DNA of 64,000 nucleotides from SZUA-36 sp963801195 (GTDB lineage Bacteria > Pseudomonadota > Gammaproteobacteria > Xanthomonadales > SZUA-36). Below are positions 21,868 to 30,507 of this stretch, piece after piece. A program made the translations under genes and the position numbers. Under the pieces are notes generated by a model. The model had not been told where the DNA came from, made no database searches, and worked only from the letters and a program-made list of their open reading frames with translations. Each line of letters starts with the position of its first letter. Position 1 is the first letter of the stretch. The stretch spans positions 62,001 to 126,000 of the forward strand of contig CAWDDX010000003.1 in the NCBI GenBank assembly GCA_963801195.1. Direction: 5' to 3'.

Positions 21868-22760
21868 TCTACTGCAGGTACCGCTTTGAGATATGCGGCA
21901 ATAGCCGCGAGGTCCTCTGCGGGCAGTCGTGCCATATTTTCCTGGACCTCAACCATTGAACCGCCGACTGTGTCAAAGTCCGGAGTGAAACCCGCGAACA
22001 GGTAGTATTCGATATCGGCCTGCGACCAGTCCGCCAACCCTTCCGGGTCCGGTGTTATATTGGGAACCTTGCCTTCACCATCAGGACTGGGTGCACCCCC
22101 GAGCCAATGGCTGTATTCCAGACCGCCGGTCCAGTCGCGTGGCGTATGACATTCACCGCAATGCCCCGGTCCTTCAACCAGGTAACGGCCACGCAACGCC
22201 AATTCGTTATCGGCCGCGATAGAAACCACCGCGGTAGAATCCAGGTTGAGTAACTTCCACACCCCAATACCCGCACGGACATTCCACGGAAATTTCAACT
22301 CGTGTGCTGCATTGATATTGTCAGACTCGGGCAATGTGTCGAGATATGCCTTGAGGTCCAGCAGGTCTTCGAAGCGCATACGCGTATAGGATGGATAGGG
22401 AAACGCCGGATAGAAATGACGGCCATCGGGTGAAACACCGAGGTGCATGGCATTGACAAAATCGATTGTGGTCCAGCGGCCGATACCATTGTCGGGGTGC
22501 GGTGAAATATTCGGTACCCGGAAGGTTCCGAACGGTGTATTCAGAGCAAGACCGCCACCAAGAACGGGTGGCTCTGTATCGGTATCAGCCGAGGTGTGAC
22601 AGGATACGCAACCGCCCGCATGGAACATGCGCTCCCCGTTCGCCACATCAGGGGTGTGTGCCGGCAGAACGTCCGCCGGCAACCCTTTGGGCCGGGTTAC
22701 GAGTAACAGCAAAATCACCGTCAGGACAATCCCGCCAAGGGCGATCGCCAGTCGTTTCAT
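21864..22760 (-). CDS. Diheme cytochrome c, membrane-anchored
   Basis: 298 residues. One N-terminal hydrophobic segment (about residues 4-22) probably anchors the protein in the inner membrane or acts as a signal. Two class I cytochrome c domains follow, with CVSCH at 51-55 and CGECH at 201-205. The order and segments such as FRVPNISPHPDNGIG and MHLGVSPDGRHFYPAFPYPSYT resemble diheme cytochromes that serve as electron-transfer subunits of periplasmic dehydrogenases. No dehydrogenase is adjacent. It follows the cytochrome c' gene after 23 bp, so they are probably one operon carrying electrons in the periplasm. Confidence 0.88.
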   Translation of the reverse strand: MKRLAIALGGIVLTVILLLLVTRPKGLPADVLPAHTPDVANGERMFHAGGCVSCHTSADTDTEPPVLGGGLALNTPFGTFRVPNISPHPDNGIGRWTTIDFVNAMHLGVSPDGRHFYPAFPYPSYTRMRFEDLLDLKAYLDTLPESDNINAAHELKFPWNVRAGIGVWKLLNLDSTAVVSIAADNELALRGRYLVEGPGHCGECHTPRDWTGGLEYSHWLGGAPSPDGEGKVPNITPDPEGLADWSQADIEYYLFAGFTPDFDTVGGSMVEVQENMARLPAEDLAAIAAYLKAVPAVD

Positions 22761-22783
22761 TTCCCTGTTTCCCCGGTCCGGTT

Positions 22784-23230
22784 TTAGTCGTCCTTGTCTA
22801 CACGATATTCTTCATGACACGCTTTACAGGCTTTAAATACCGGACCTGCCGCTGCGTTCAGGGCTTCGAGACTGTCGGGTTTGGCGGCAATGGCCGCGTC
22901 CACCTGCGTACCAAAATTGGCCAGCTTTTCCTCGAAACCGGCCCGGTCGGTCCAGATGGTCGCTTTCGCCTCGGTGTCATGACCACTTTCGGAACCCTCT
23001 GGAAACAGATCGCCGGCCGTGGTCGCGGTTTTTTTCCAGGTCTGGAGGGCGGCCATTGCAGCTTCGGCATCAAATGCCTTTTCATGCTTGAGCATACCGC
23101 CGATCACTTTGGCCGCATCGCCGGTATTCTCCATCAAATCCTGTCGTGCGAGAATCGGATCGGTATCGGCAACAGCCGCACCGGCGACAAACAAGGCGGA
23201 CAGCATCATGGAGACGGGAATTCGCAACAT
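22784..23230 (-). CDS. Cytochrome c'
   Basis: 148 residues with a signal peptide ending GAAVA. A four-helix bundle follows, with the C-terminal heme site CKACH at about 135-139 and HEEYR after it, the hallmark of cytochrome c'. These periplasmic pentacoordinate haem proteins bind NO and CO and are linked to nitric oxide protection. AAGGA lies 8 bases before the ATG. It is the first gene of the two-gene cytochrome operon; 23231-23341 upstream holds no gene. Confidence 0.9.
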   Translation of the reverse strand: MLRIPVSMMLSALFVAGAAVADTDPILARQDLMENTGDAAKVIGGMLKHEKAFDAEAAMAALQTWKKTATTAGDLFPEGSESGHDTEAKATIWTDRAGFEEKLANFGTQVDAAIAAKPDSLEALNAAAGPVFKACKACHEEYRVDKDD

Positions 23231-23341
23231 ATCAAGTTCCTTTTATAACTGATTAATCGGGCCTGAAGTATAGCCAAAATATAAAAACATAACAGAACCA
23301 CGATCGCCGGCAATCACCTGACACGGGTACCGCATTCCAAA

Positions 23342-26300
23342 TTAATGCCAGCTGGGCGCGCCCGCTGCAGACAATTCCGCTTCCAATGGCACCAGTTTAT
23401 TGGCCAATAGCGATTTCAGCGCTTCCTCGAAGACGGCAAACTCCTTCTGCGCAATTTCAAAGTCGGCTTTTTGCGTCGCCGTTGCGCCATGGGTGGACTC
23501 CCAGGTGTTGGCAGCATTGGAAGCACGCTCACCGATGGAAGGCGTTGATGGTTCATTCAACTGCCTGCGGACACTGTCTCCCGAAAGCCGGGTTTCAAAT
23601 TGACTCAGTTCGACGCCAAAGGCGTCCAGACGAGCAAACAATGACGGCTTGGCCAGTGGCGCCCTGACGGCCGCAGCCTTCATGTGTTGCAGCAGGTCCT
23701 TTGTCCGCTTCAGTTCTTCGGATGCATTTGCGATTTCTCTCACCAATACCGCAGTTTTTTGTTGATACTCGGCAACCTCGGCATAATCGGTACCGTCCAC
23801 GGCCTCCCGTACCGGTTTGACATTGAATGTTTGTGCTTCCCCCATCGGTATCACCCGGTCCCCGTTCAGTGCAAAAAGCTGGGCCGAATAGACGCCCGGC
23901 GCCACCAATGGGCCCAGTGGCGTACCCGCCCACGGCGGGACAAATTCCGGGGTGGTCAGGTCAATGGCATCCGGTGCCGGCAATCGCAAATCCCAGCTGA
24001 CCCGGTGGGTCCCCTTTTCAGCCGAGGCCTCGACCCAGCGAACCGGGTTGTTCTCTCTGTCGGTCACGAGAACCATAACGCGAGGCTCGGTTTCCAGGGA
24101 TTCCGCGACCAGCCTGTCCCAACCGGGAAAAGGAATATCACCGCCCTCTTTACGCAGCGACGCCTCCTTTGCCATACGGGCAAGCTTGCGGGTTTCAATA
24201 CTTTCATCCAGGTAATAGGTGAAGCTCGCACCAAACGCCGGATTGGGTGTTCTGAAGCTGTCACTGCCGAGCGTTGGCATGCCCACAGCTTGCGAAGGGG
24301 CTGACGGAATGTACCACCAGGCATCACGGACGGGAAACAGGCCAGCACTCTTGCCAAAATCATCAGCGGCCATCGTGCGCAACGGGGAATAGTCATCCAG
24401 GATATAGATGCCACGGCCAAAAGACGCGCCGACCAGGTCATTATCACGACGCTGCAGCTTGATATCGCGGAAAGCAACGGCCGGCGTACCGGCTACCTTG
24501 TGCCAGTTGCCACCGCCGTTAACACTGAAATAAACACCGTATTCAGTGCCCAGGAACAGCAGGTTCTCGTTTTCATGATCCTGCTGAATGGACCACACAA
24601 CGGTACCCTTTGGAAGGTCGCCGGAAATCGAGCGCCAGTTGCGGCCACGGTTGTTGCTGACAAACACGTAGGGGGAAAAATCCCCAACTTTATGTGCGTC
24701 GGCAATGGCGAACACAGTATCCGCATTGTAGAGTGAGGCTTCCAGATCATTGATAAAAACGCGCTCCGGCAAGCCCGGCAGGGGGTGGGCGCGCTGCCAA
24801 TGTGCACCGCCATCAGCCGTGGAGTGGATCAAGCCGTCATCAGAGCCGGCATAAAGAACGTCCTCGGTAAAAGGTGATTCTGAAATGGCCGTGATGGTGG
24901 AATATTTCGACATCGCAGCGTTGTCGTGGAGGTCATTCACACTCCACACCCGGCCACGATACCCCAGTTCATAGCGGTTCTGATCAGTGGTTAAATCGCC
25001 GCTGACAGCCCGCCATGAGTCACCCCGGTCATCGCTGCGCCATACACGTTGCGAGCCGACATAAATCCGTGAAGGATCATGGGGACTGATGACAATGGGC
25101 GTATCCCAGTTCCAGCGCTCGGGCGCATCGCCCGGCGCTGGTTGCGGTTGCATCTGGACGAGTTCGTTGCTGTCGCGATAAAGCCTGAACATGTACCCCT
25201 CTTGATATTCCATATAACCGATATTGCCGTCTGCCGGGTCAAATGCCACACCATATCCATCGGCACCCAGGGGGACATACCAGTCCTGGTTTCTGACCCC
25301 TTCGGTGATCATCGTTCGGGAAGGGCCAAATAACGTACCAAGGTCCTGGGCACCGGCCAGCACGTTATAAAATGGCAGGGCGTTGTCAACCGCAACCTTA
25401 TAGAACTGGGAAACCGGAAGGTTGGGGAAGTGCCGCCAGGTTGTACCCTGATCAAAACTTTCATAAAGCCCCGCATCGGTCCCTGCCAGCAAATGCAGAT
25501 CGTCATGCGGGTCGACCCAGAGGGCGTGATTGTCACTGTGTTTTTCACGGCCGTTTCCCAGAATTTCAAAATGGCCGCCACCATCACGGCTCACCCGCAT
25601 GAAAACATCCATTTGGTAAACCAGGTCTGCAGTCTGGGGAGATGCCGTCAACTCCATATAGTAATGAGGCCCCGTACCACCGGAGATATACGAATTCTTC
25701 TTTGTCCAGCTTTCACCCTGGTCGGCGGACCGGTAAAAACCCTTGTTTTCGTCATCTGCCTCGATGGTTGCGTAAACCAGCCCAGGGTCGGCGTCGGTGA
25801 CGGCCAACCCAATTTTGCCGACGTCACCTTTGGGAAGCCCGATGTCTTTCTTCTCCCAGCTGGCACCGCCATCCGTTGATTTGTAAATGCCGCCGTTCGG
25901 TCCGCCGGCCATCAGGCCCCACACGTGACGACGACGCTCATAAGCCGCCGCATAGATCACATCCGGATTGGCCGGGTTAAATTCTATATCGGTAATTCCG
26001 GTGTTTTCATCCAGCTCAAGTACAGCTTTCCAGCTGACACCGCCATTTGACGATTTATATACACCACGCTCACCGCCCGCGGACCACAGGGGTCCCTCTG
26101 CGGCCACAAAAACCACGTTGCTGTCGCGCGGGTCTACCATGATCTTGCCAATATGTTCAGATTTTTTCAGACCCATGTTGGTCCAGCTTTGACCGCCATC
26201 GGTACTTTTGTAAACTCCGTCACCCCAGCCCACGTGACGGCCGCTGACGTTCTCCCCGGTACCCACCCAGACCACGTCCGGATTATTGGGATCAATCGTT

Positions 26301-26635
26301 ACGTCACCTATGGAATAGGACCCCTGGTCTTCAAAAACAGGTATCCAGGTAATTCCGGCATTGGTGGTTTTCCAGACGCCGCCAGAGGCCGAAGCGACAT
26401 ACCAGGTGCTGCTACGGCCAGGATGAATTGCAATATCGGCAATACGCCCGCCCATTAAGGCCGGACCGATGCTGCGCATGGTCAGGCCGCTTGCGGCCTG
26501 TGCAATGGTTTCCTGGTCGGCAGCGCTAGCGGTTGGCATGCCCGTGGATGACAGCGACAAGCCCGCCATGATCACAAAGGCAATGACCCTGGTCCGCATC
26601 TGAATGAATTTATTGATTCTGTTTCTGTTATCCAT
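23342..26635 (-). CDS. Large exported BNR/VPS10-like (sortilin-type) repeat protein
   Basis: About 1097 residues from the ATG at 26635; the ATG at 26599 directly before the signal peptide is equally possible, and an upstream GTG at 26674 is less likely. The signal peptide ends near TASA. Many BNR/Asp-box repeats follow (GGVWKTTNAGITW, GVYKSTDGGQSW, GIYKSTDGGASW, GFYRSADQGESW, GLIHSTADGGAHW). They probably form one or two beta-propellers of about 750 residues, followed by an Ig-like region and a helical C-terminus. Such proteins are common in marine gammaproteobacteria and are annotated as glycosyl hydrolase- or sortilin-like without a proven activity. A decayed relative lies at 6490-6711. Confidence 0.85.
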   Translation of the reverse strand: MDNRNRINKFIQMRTRVIAFVIMAGLSLSSTGMPTASAADQETIAQAASGLTMRSIGPALMGGRIADIAIHPGRSSTWYVASASGGVWKTTNAGITWIPVFEDQGSYSIGDVTIDPNNPDVVWVGTGENVSGRHVGWGDGVYKSTDGGQSWTNMGLKKSEHIGKIMVDPRDSNVVFVAAEGPLWSAGGERGVYKSSNGGVSWKAVLELDENTGITDIEFNPANPDVIYAAAYERRRHVWGLMAGGPNGGIYKSTDGGASWEKKDIGLPKGDVGKIGLAVTDADPGLVYATIEADDENKGFYRSADQGESWTKKNSYISGGTGPHYYMELTASPQTADLVYQMDVFMRVSRDGGGHFEILGNGREKHSDNHALWVDPHDDLHLLAGTDAGLYESFDQGTTWRHFPNLPVSQFYKVAVDNALPFYNVLAGAQDLGTLFGPSRTMITEGVRNQDWYVPLGADGYGVAFDPADGNIGYMEYQEGYMFRLYRDSNELVQMQPQPAPGDAPERWNWDTPIVISPHDPSRIYVGSQRVWRSDDRGDSWRAVSGDLTTDQNRYELGYRGRVWSVNDLHDNAAMSKYSTITAISESPFTEDVLYAGSDDGLIHSTADGGAHWQRAHPLPGLPERVFINDLEASLYNADTVFAIADAHKVGDFSPYVFVSNNRGRNWRSISGDLPKGTVVWSIQQDHENENLLFLGTEYGVYFSVNGGGNWHKVAGTPAVAFRDIKLQRRDNDLVGASFGRGIYILDDYSPLRTMAADDFGKSAGLFPVRDAWWYIPSAPSQAVGMPTLGSDSFRTPNPAFGASFTYYLDESIETRKLARMAKEASLRKEGGDIPFPGWDRLVAESLETEPRVMVLVTDRENNPVRWVEASAEKGTHRVSWDLRLPAPDAIDLTTPEFVPPWAGTPLGPLVAPGVYSAQLFALNGDRVIPMGEAQTFNVKPVREAVDGTDYAEVAEYQQKTAVLVREIANASEELKRTKDLLQHMKAAAVRAPLAKPSLFARLDAFGVELSQFETRLSGDSVRRQLNEPSTPSIGERASNAANTWESTHGATATQKADFEIAQKEFAVFEEALKSLLANKLVPLEAELSAAGAPSWH

Positions 26636-26764
26636 TTTTACAATTATCCCGGTTTCATGAGCAGGCACGACCACACGAAAACCAAATGTATGACCATCAG
26701 GTTTTTCCCTCTCTTGCCTGCGTTTTCATTCAAGCGTCAATAGCAATTGCAGACCGCCCGATGC

Positions 26765-28552
26765 TTACTTCTTTTTGGGAATGTAAAGATCGGTTATCGT
26801 GCCTTCAAATACCTCGGCAGACATCGCGACGGTTTCGGAAAGCGTGGGATGCGGATGAATTGACAATCCGATATCTCCCGCTTCAGCGCCCATTTCGATG
26901 GCCAGCACACATTCCGCGATCAGGTCACCGGCGTGCGGACCGACAATTCCTGCGCCGATCACCCTGTGTGTTTCCGGATCAAACAATAACTTGGTGACTC
27001 CCTCGGTCCGTCCGATGCCGATCGCCCTGCCGCTGGCGGCCCAGGGGAATTTACCCAACTTGTAATCGATGCCCTGGTCCTTCGCTTCGGTTTCAGTCAG
27101 ACCCGCCCAGGCAATTTCGGGATCGGTATAAGCCACGGACGGAATGACCCTCGCCTCGAACGCTGTTTTCATACCGGCGCAGACTTCCGCTGCAACCTTG
27201 GCTTCGTGGGTGGCCTTGTGCGCCAGCATCGGTTGACCGACGATATCGCCAATGGCGAATATATGCGCTACGTTAGTGCGCATTTGTCTGTCGACGGGGA
27301 TAAAACCGCGATCGGTGACTTCGACACCGGCCTTGTCGGCGTCGATGAGTTTTCCATTCGGGATACGACCGGTTGAAACAAGTACCCGGTCAAAAACCGA
27401 GTTTTCCGGTATTTTTGCGCCTTCATATGACACGTGCAGACCATCGTCCAAAGGTTCGACCGCCGTCACCTTGGTACTGACAAAAATACCGGCGTAACGG
27501 TCGGTAATCCTTTTCTGTAGCGGCCTGATCAGGTCTTTATCCGCGCCCGGCATCAACTGGTCCGTCAATTCAACCACCGTGACCTCGCTGCCAAGCCCCT
27601 GGTAAACACCGGCCATTTCCAGACCGATTATTCCACCACCTATGACCAGCAGGCGTTTCGGGATATCTTTTAATTCCAACGCGTCGGTAGAATCCATGAC
27701 GCGCGCATCATCCCAGGGCAAGCCAGGTAGCTTGAATGCCTGTGAGCCGGCCGCGATGATGGCCTTTGCAAAACTGACCTTCCGGCTTCCTTCCTCTGCC
27801 TCGACCGTCATTTCATGGGCATCACTGAAACATCCGCGGCCTTCTATAACCGTGACTTTCCGTTGTTTCGCCATGGCCGCCAGACCGCCAGTCAACTGCC
27901 CGACCACTTTCTCTTTGAAGCTGCGCAATTTATCCACTTCAATGACCGGTTCGCCGAATACCACGCCATGGTCTGCCATTGCGGCAGCCTCGTCGATGAC
28001 GGCGGCGGCATGCAGCAGGGCCTTGGAAGGTATACATCCCACGTTCAGGCATACCCCGCCCAGTGTCGGATAACGTTCGATCAGGGCAACCTTCAATCCA
28101 AGGTCGGCAGCCCGGAATGCAGCCGTGTAACCACCCGGACCTGCGCCCAGCACCAGCACATCAAAATCATATTCAACAGCCGGGGTGGCGTCTTCTTCCA
28201 CAGCGTCGGCCTGTTGATCTTCAGCCGACGATTGCTGCTCTGCCATTTCCTCATCTGGCGTCGAGGATTCTTCCGGAACAGGCTCGGGCGCGGCGGCAGA
28301 TTCAGGCACTTCATCCGCATCCATCGTCGCAACCAGCCAACCTTCCGAAACAAAATCGCCCTCAACGACATCGACTGAACGGATCACACCGGCTACCGGT
28401 GCCGGAATCTCCATGATGGCCTTGTCACTTTCCAGGGTCACCAGGGATTGTTCCGCCTCCACTCGATCACCGGTCTTGACCAGTACCTCGACTACCGGGA
28501 CATCGATAAAATCACCAATATCCGGGACGCTGATTTTTATTGGATTACTCAT
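26765..28552 (-). CDS. lpdA: Dihydrolipoamide dehydrogenase (E3) with N-terminal lipoyl domain
   Basis: 595 residues. Residues 1-78 are a lipoyl domain with the lipoylated Lys44 in ESDKA, very similar to that of the neighbouring E2. An acidic linker of about 45 residues follows. Then comes the flavoprotein disulfide reductase, with the FAD site VLVLGAGPGGY, redox pair Cys168-Cys173 in GGVCLNVGC and C-terminal HPHPTLSE. It reoxidises dihydrolipoyl groups of pyruvate dehydrogenase with NAD+. E3 with its own lipoyl domain occurs in several proteobacteria such as Neisseria and Xanthomonas. Its ATG overlaps the protease-like gene upstream by 4 bp. Confidence 0.93.
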   Translation of the reverse strand: MSNPIKISVPDIGDFIDVPVVEVLVKTGDRVEAEQSLVTLESDKAIMEIPAPVAGVIRSVDVVEGDFVSEGWLVATMDADEVPESAAAPEPVPEESSTPDEEMAEQQSSAEDQQADAVEEDATPAVEYDFDVLVLGAGPGGYTAAFRAADLGLKVALIERYPTLGGVCLNVGCIPSKALLHAAAVIDEAAAMADHGVVFGEPVIEVDKLRSFKEKVVGQLTGGLAAMAKQRKVTVIEGRGCFSDAHEMTVEAEEGSRKVSFAKAIIAAGSQAFKLPGLPWDDARVMDSTDALELKDIPKRLLVIGGGIIGLEMAGVYQGLGSEVTVVELTDQLMPGADKDLIRPLQKRITDRYAGIFVSTKVTAVEPLDDGLHVSYEGAKIPENSVFDRVLVSTGRIPNGKLIDADKAGVEVTDRGFIPVDRQMRTNVAHIFAIGDIVGQPMLAHKATHEAKVAAEVCAGMKTAFEARVIPSVAYTDPEIAWAGLTETEAKDQGIDYKLGKFPWAASGRAIGIGRTEGVTKLLFDPETHRVIGAGIVGPHAGDLIAECVLAIEMGAEAGDIGLSIHPHPTLSETVAMSAEVFEGTITDLYIPKKK

Positions 28553-29085
28553 TCATCATCACTCTTTAAATCACTGTCCGGGGTCTCCCTGATCACGAGC
28601 TTGCCATCCTGTTGCTGCAGGCTATAGTGCTTGAGAAAACTCATACCGAGCAATATTCCATTAAATTCTCCACCGGTGATGGTTGCGCGCACATTTTTGC
28701 GGTGTATGCCACCCACGGTCACCTCACTCAGCCGCGTCATCCAGGCATTCGAAGGTCCCGCCGCTGTCATGACTGTCACCCTTGGCCCGAATTCCAGACC
28801 CAGGGCGCGGGCCGTTGACGACGGCAGGGAGACGTCGGTCGCGCCGGTATCCACGAGGAAACTCACCGGTTGGCCGTTGATCGTTCCTTCGGCCTCGTAA
28901 TGGCCGCTGCGGTCCTGCTCCAGAACCACCATGGCGGCGCCATCCGGGTCCACCGAACTGACAGTGCTGCCGCCGTTTTCGAGCATCGAAAACAACAGGT
29001 ACAAAGCACCCAGTAACCCGATCGCGGCAACCCACAACATTTGCCGGCCAAGCCGCGAATCCGGATTATGCCCGTACTCAGACAT
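28549..29085 (-). CDS. Membrane-anchored retropepsin-like aspartic protease (clan AA)
   Basis: 178 residues. The N-terminus is cytosolic and hydrophilic, with one membrane segment at about 16-35. A single retropepsin-like domain follows, with Asp79 in FLVDTGATDVSLP and a second conserved block GILLGMSFLKHY. It matches the bacterial family of single-pass clan AA aspartic proteases (TIGR02281 type), which would act as dimers. The substrate is unknown. It is embedded between aceF (13 bp) and lpdA (4-bp overlap), an unusual place with no known link to pyruvate dehydrogenase. Confidence 0.85.
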   Translation of the reverse strand: MSEYGHNPDSRLGRQMLWVAAIGLLGALYLLFSMLENGGSTVSSVDPDGAAMVVLEQDRSGHYEAEGTINGQPVSFLVDTGATDVSLPSSTARALGLEFGPRVTVMTAAGPSNAWMTRLSEVTVGGIHRKNVRATITGGEFNGILLGMSFLKHYSLQQQDGKLVIRETPDSDLKSDDE

Positions 29086-29098
29086 CAGGCCCCGTCAT

Positions 29099-30466
29099 CT
29101 ATAAACCCATGCTTTCGATATCTTCCAGGCAGTTGGCAAGATAACGTGTAAAACGTGCACCATTGGCACCATCAATGACCCGGTGATCATAAGACAGGCA
29201 CAACGGCAGCATCGTTCGCGGCTGAAAAGTCTTGCCGTCCCACCGCGCCTGCACGCTGGACCGGGAGACGCCCAGGATGGCAACTTCGGGCGCATTGATG
29301 ATCGGAGTAAAAGACGTACCGCCTATACCGCCCAGGCTGGAAATGGAGAAACAACCACCCTGCATTTCGACCGGCTTGAGTTTTCCGTCGCGTGCCCGCT
29401 GGCTCAATTCGCCGAGTTCCGCGGCCAGTTGAAAGATGTCCTTCTGATCACAATCGCGTATCACGGGCACAACCAGCCCCTCGGGCGTATCGACGGCGAT
29501 ACCGATATGGAAATATTTTTTCAGCACCAGGTTTTCACGCGTGGCGTCCAGGGAGGCGTTGAAAGCAGGAAATTCCTTGAGTGCGGCGACGCTGGCCTTG
29601 ATCAGGAAAACCAGCGGCGTCAGCTTGATATCCTTCTCCTTTGCCTTGGCCTTGCGGTAATCCTCCATTTCGGTGATATCGGCAAGATCATTCTGTGTGA
29701 CATGCGGAATGCTGACCCAGTTGCGGTGCAGGTACGCGCCGGAGACCTTTTGAATCTTCTTGATCGGCCGCAGTTCAAATTCGCCATAGCGGCTGAAATT
29801 AACCTTCGGGGGCGGTGGCAAATCAAAACCCAGGCCACCGGCAGCAGGTCTTGCGCCACCCGTCATGACGGATTTTACAAATTTGGTGACATCGTCCCGG
29901 ATAATACGTCCGTTACGGCTACTGCCCGTGATCTGCATCAGGTCCACACCCAACTCGCGCGCAAAACGCCGGATGGCCGGACTGGCATAGGGAATATTGG
30001 CCGGCAATGTTGCACCGTCATCCATCGGCACAGGCGGCGATTGCCGGCTTCCTGTCGATGGTGGTTTGGGTGCGGGTCCACCCGAAGAACGCTTTGGATC
30101 ACTCGGCTTGCGGGGCGCTTCGGCTTCGGAATCCGGGTCTTCGGCGTCGGGGGCTTCGGCGGGCTTCCCGGAGTCATCTGCCGCAGGTTCTTCGGATTCG
30201 TCAACTTCTGTTGATTTGGCAGGCTCTTCAACCTCCATCACGGCCACGACCTGGCCTTCGGAAACCTTGTCTTCAACCGCGACGCGCAACTCGCGGATCA
30301 CGCCACCGACCGGTGCAGGCACCTCCATCATCGCCTTGTCGCTTTCGAGCGTCAGCAACGATTGTTCGGCTTCCACCGTATCACCGACTGCGACCAGCAC
30401 CTCGATCACCGGAATATCGGAAAAATCGCCCAAATCAGGAACTTTAATTTCAATCTGTTTAGCCAC
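29099..30466 (-). CDS. aceF: Pyruvate dehydrogenase E2, dihydrolipoyllysine acetyltransferase
   Basis: 455 residues. One lipoyl domain (Lys44 in ESDKA) is followed by a Pro/Glu-rich linker (about 83-160) and a peripheral-subunit binding domain (about 165-205, YASPAIRRFARELGV). The catalytic domain (about 230-455) carries SYDHRVIDGA with His428 and Asp432. Only one lipoyl domain is present, against three in E. coli. It forms the core that passes acetyl groups to CoA. It lies 41 bp after aceE in the same operon. Confidence 0.95.
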   Translation of the reverse strand: MAKQIEIKVPDLGDFSDIPVIEVLVAVGDTVEAEQSLLTLESDKAMMEVPAPVGGVIRELRVAVEDKVSEGQVVAVMEVEEPAKSTEVDESEEPAADDSGKPAEAPDAEDPDSEAEAPRKPSDPKRSSGGPAPKPPSTGSRQSPPVPMDDGATLPANIPYASPAIRRFARELGVDLMQITGSSRNGRIIRDDVTKFVKSVMTGGARPAAGGLGFDLPPPPKVNFSRYGEFELRPIKKIQKVSGAYLHRNWVSIPHVTQNDLADITEMEDYRKAKAKEKDIKLTPLVFLIKASVAALKEFPAFNASLDATRENLVLKKYFHIGIAVDTPEGLVVPVIRDCDQKDIFQLAAELGELSQRARDGKLKPVEMQGGCFSISSLGGIGGTSFTPIINAPEVAILGVSRSSVQARWDGKTFQPRTMLPLCLSYDHRVIDGANGARFTRYLANCLEDIESMGL

Positions 30467-30507
30467 TGTTTGCCACCCATCCGGTTTTTACATGTTTTTT
30501 CATCGCA

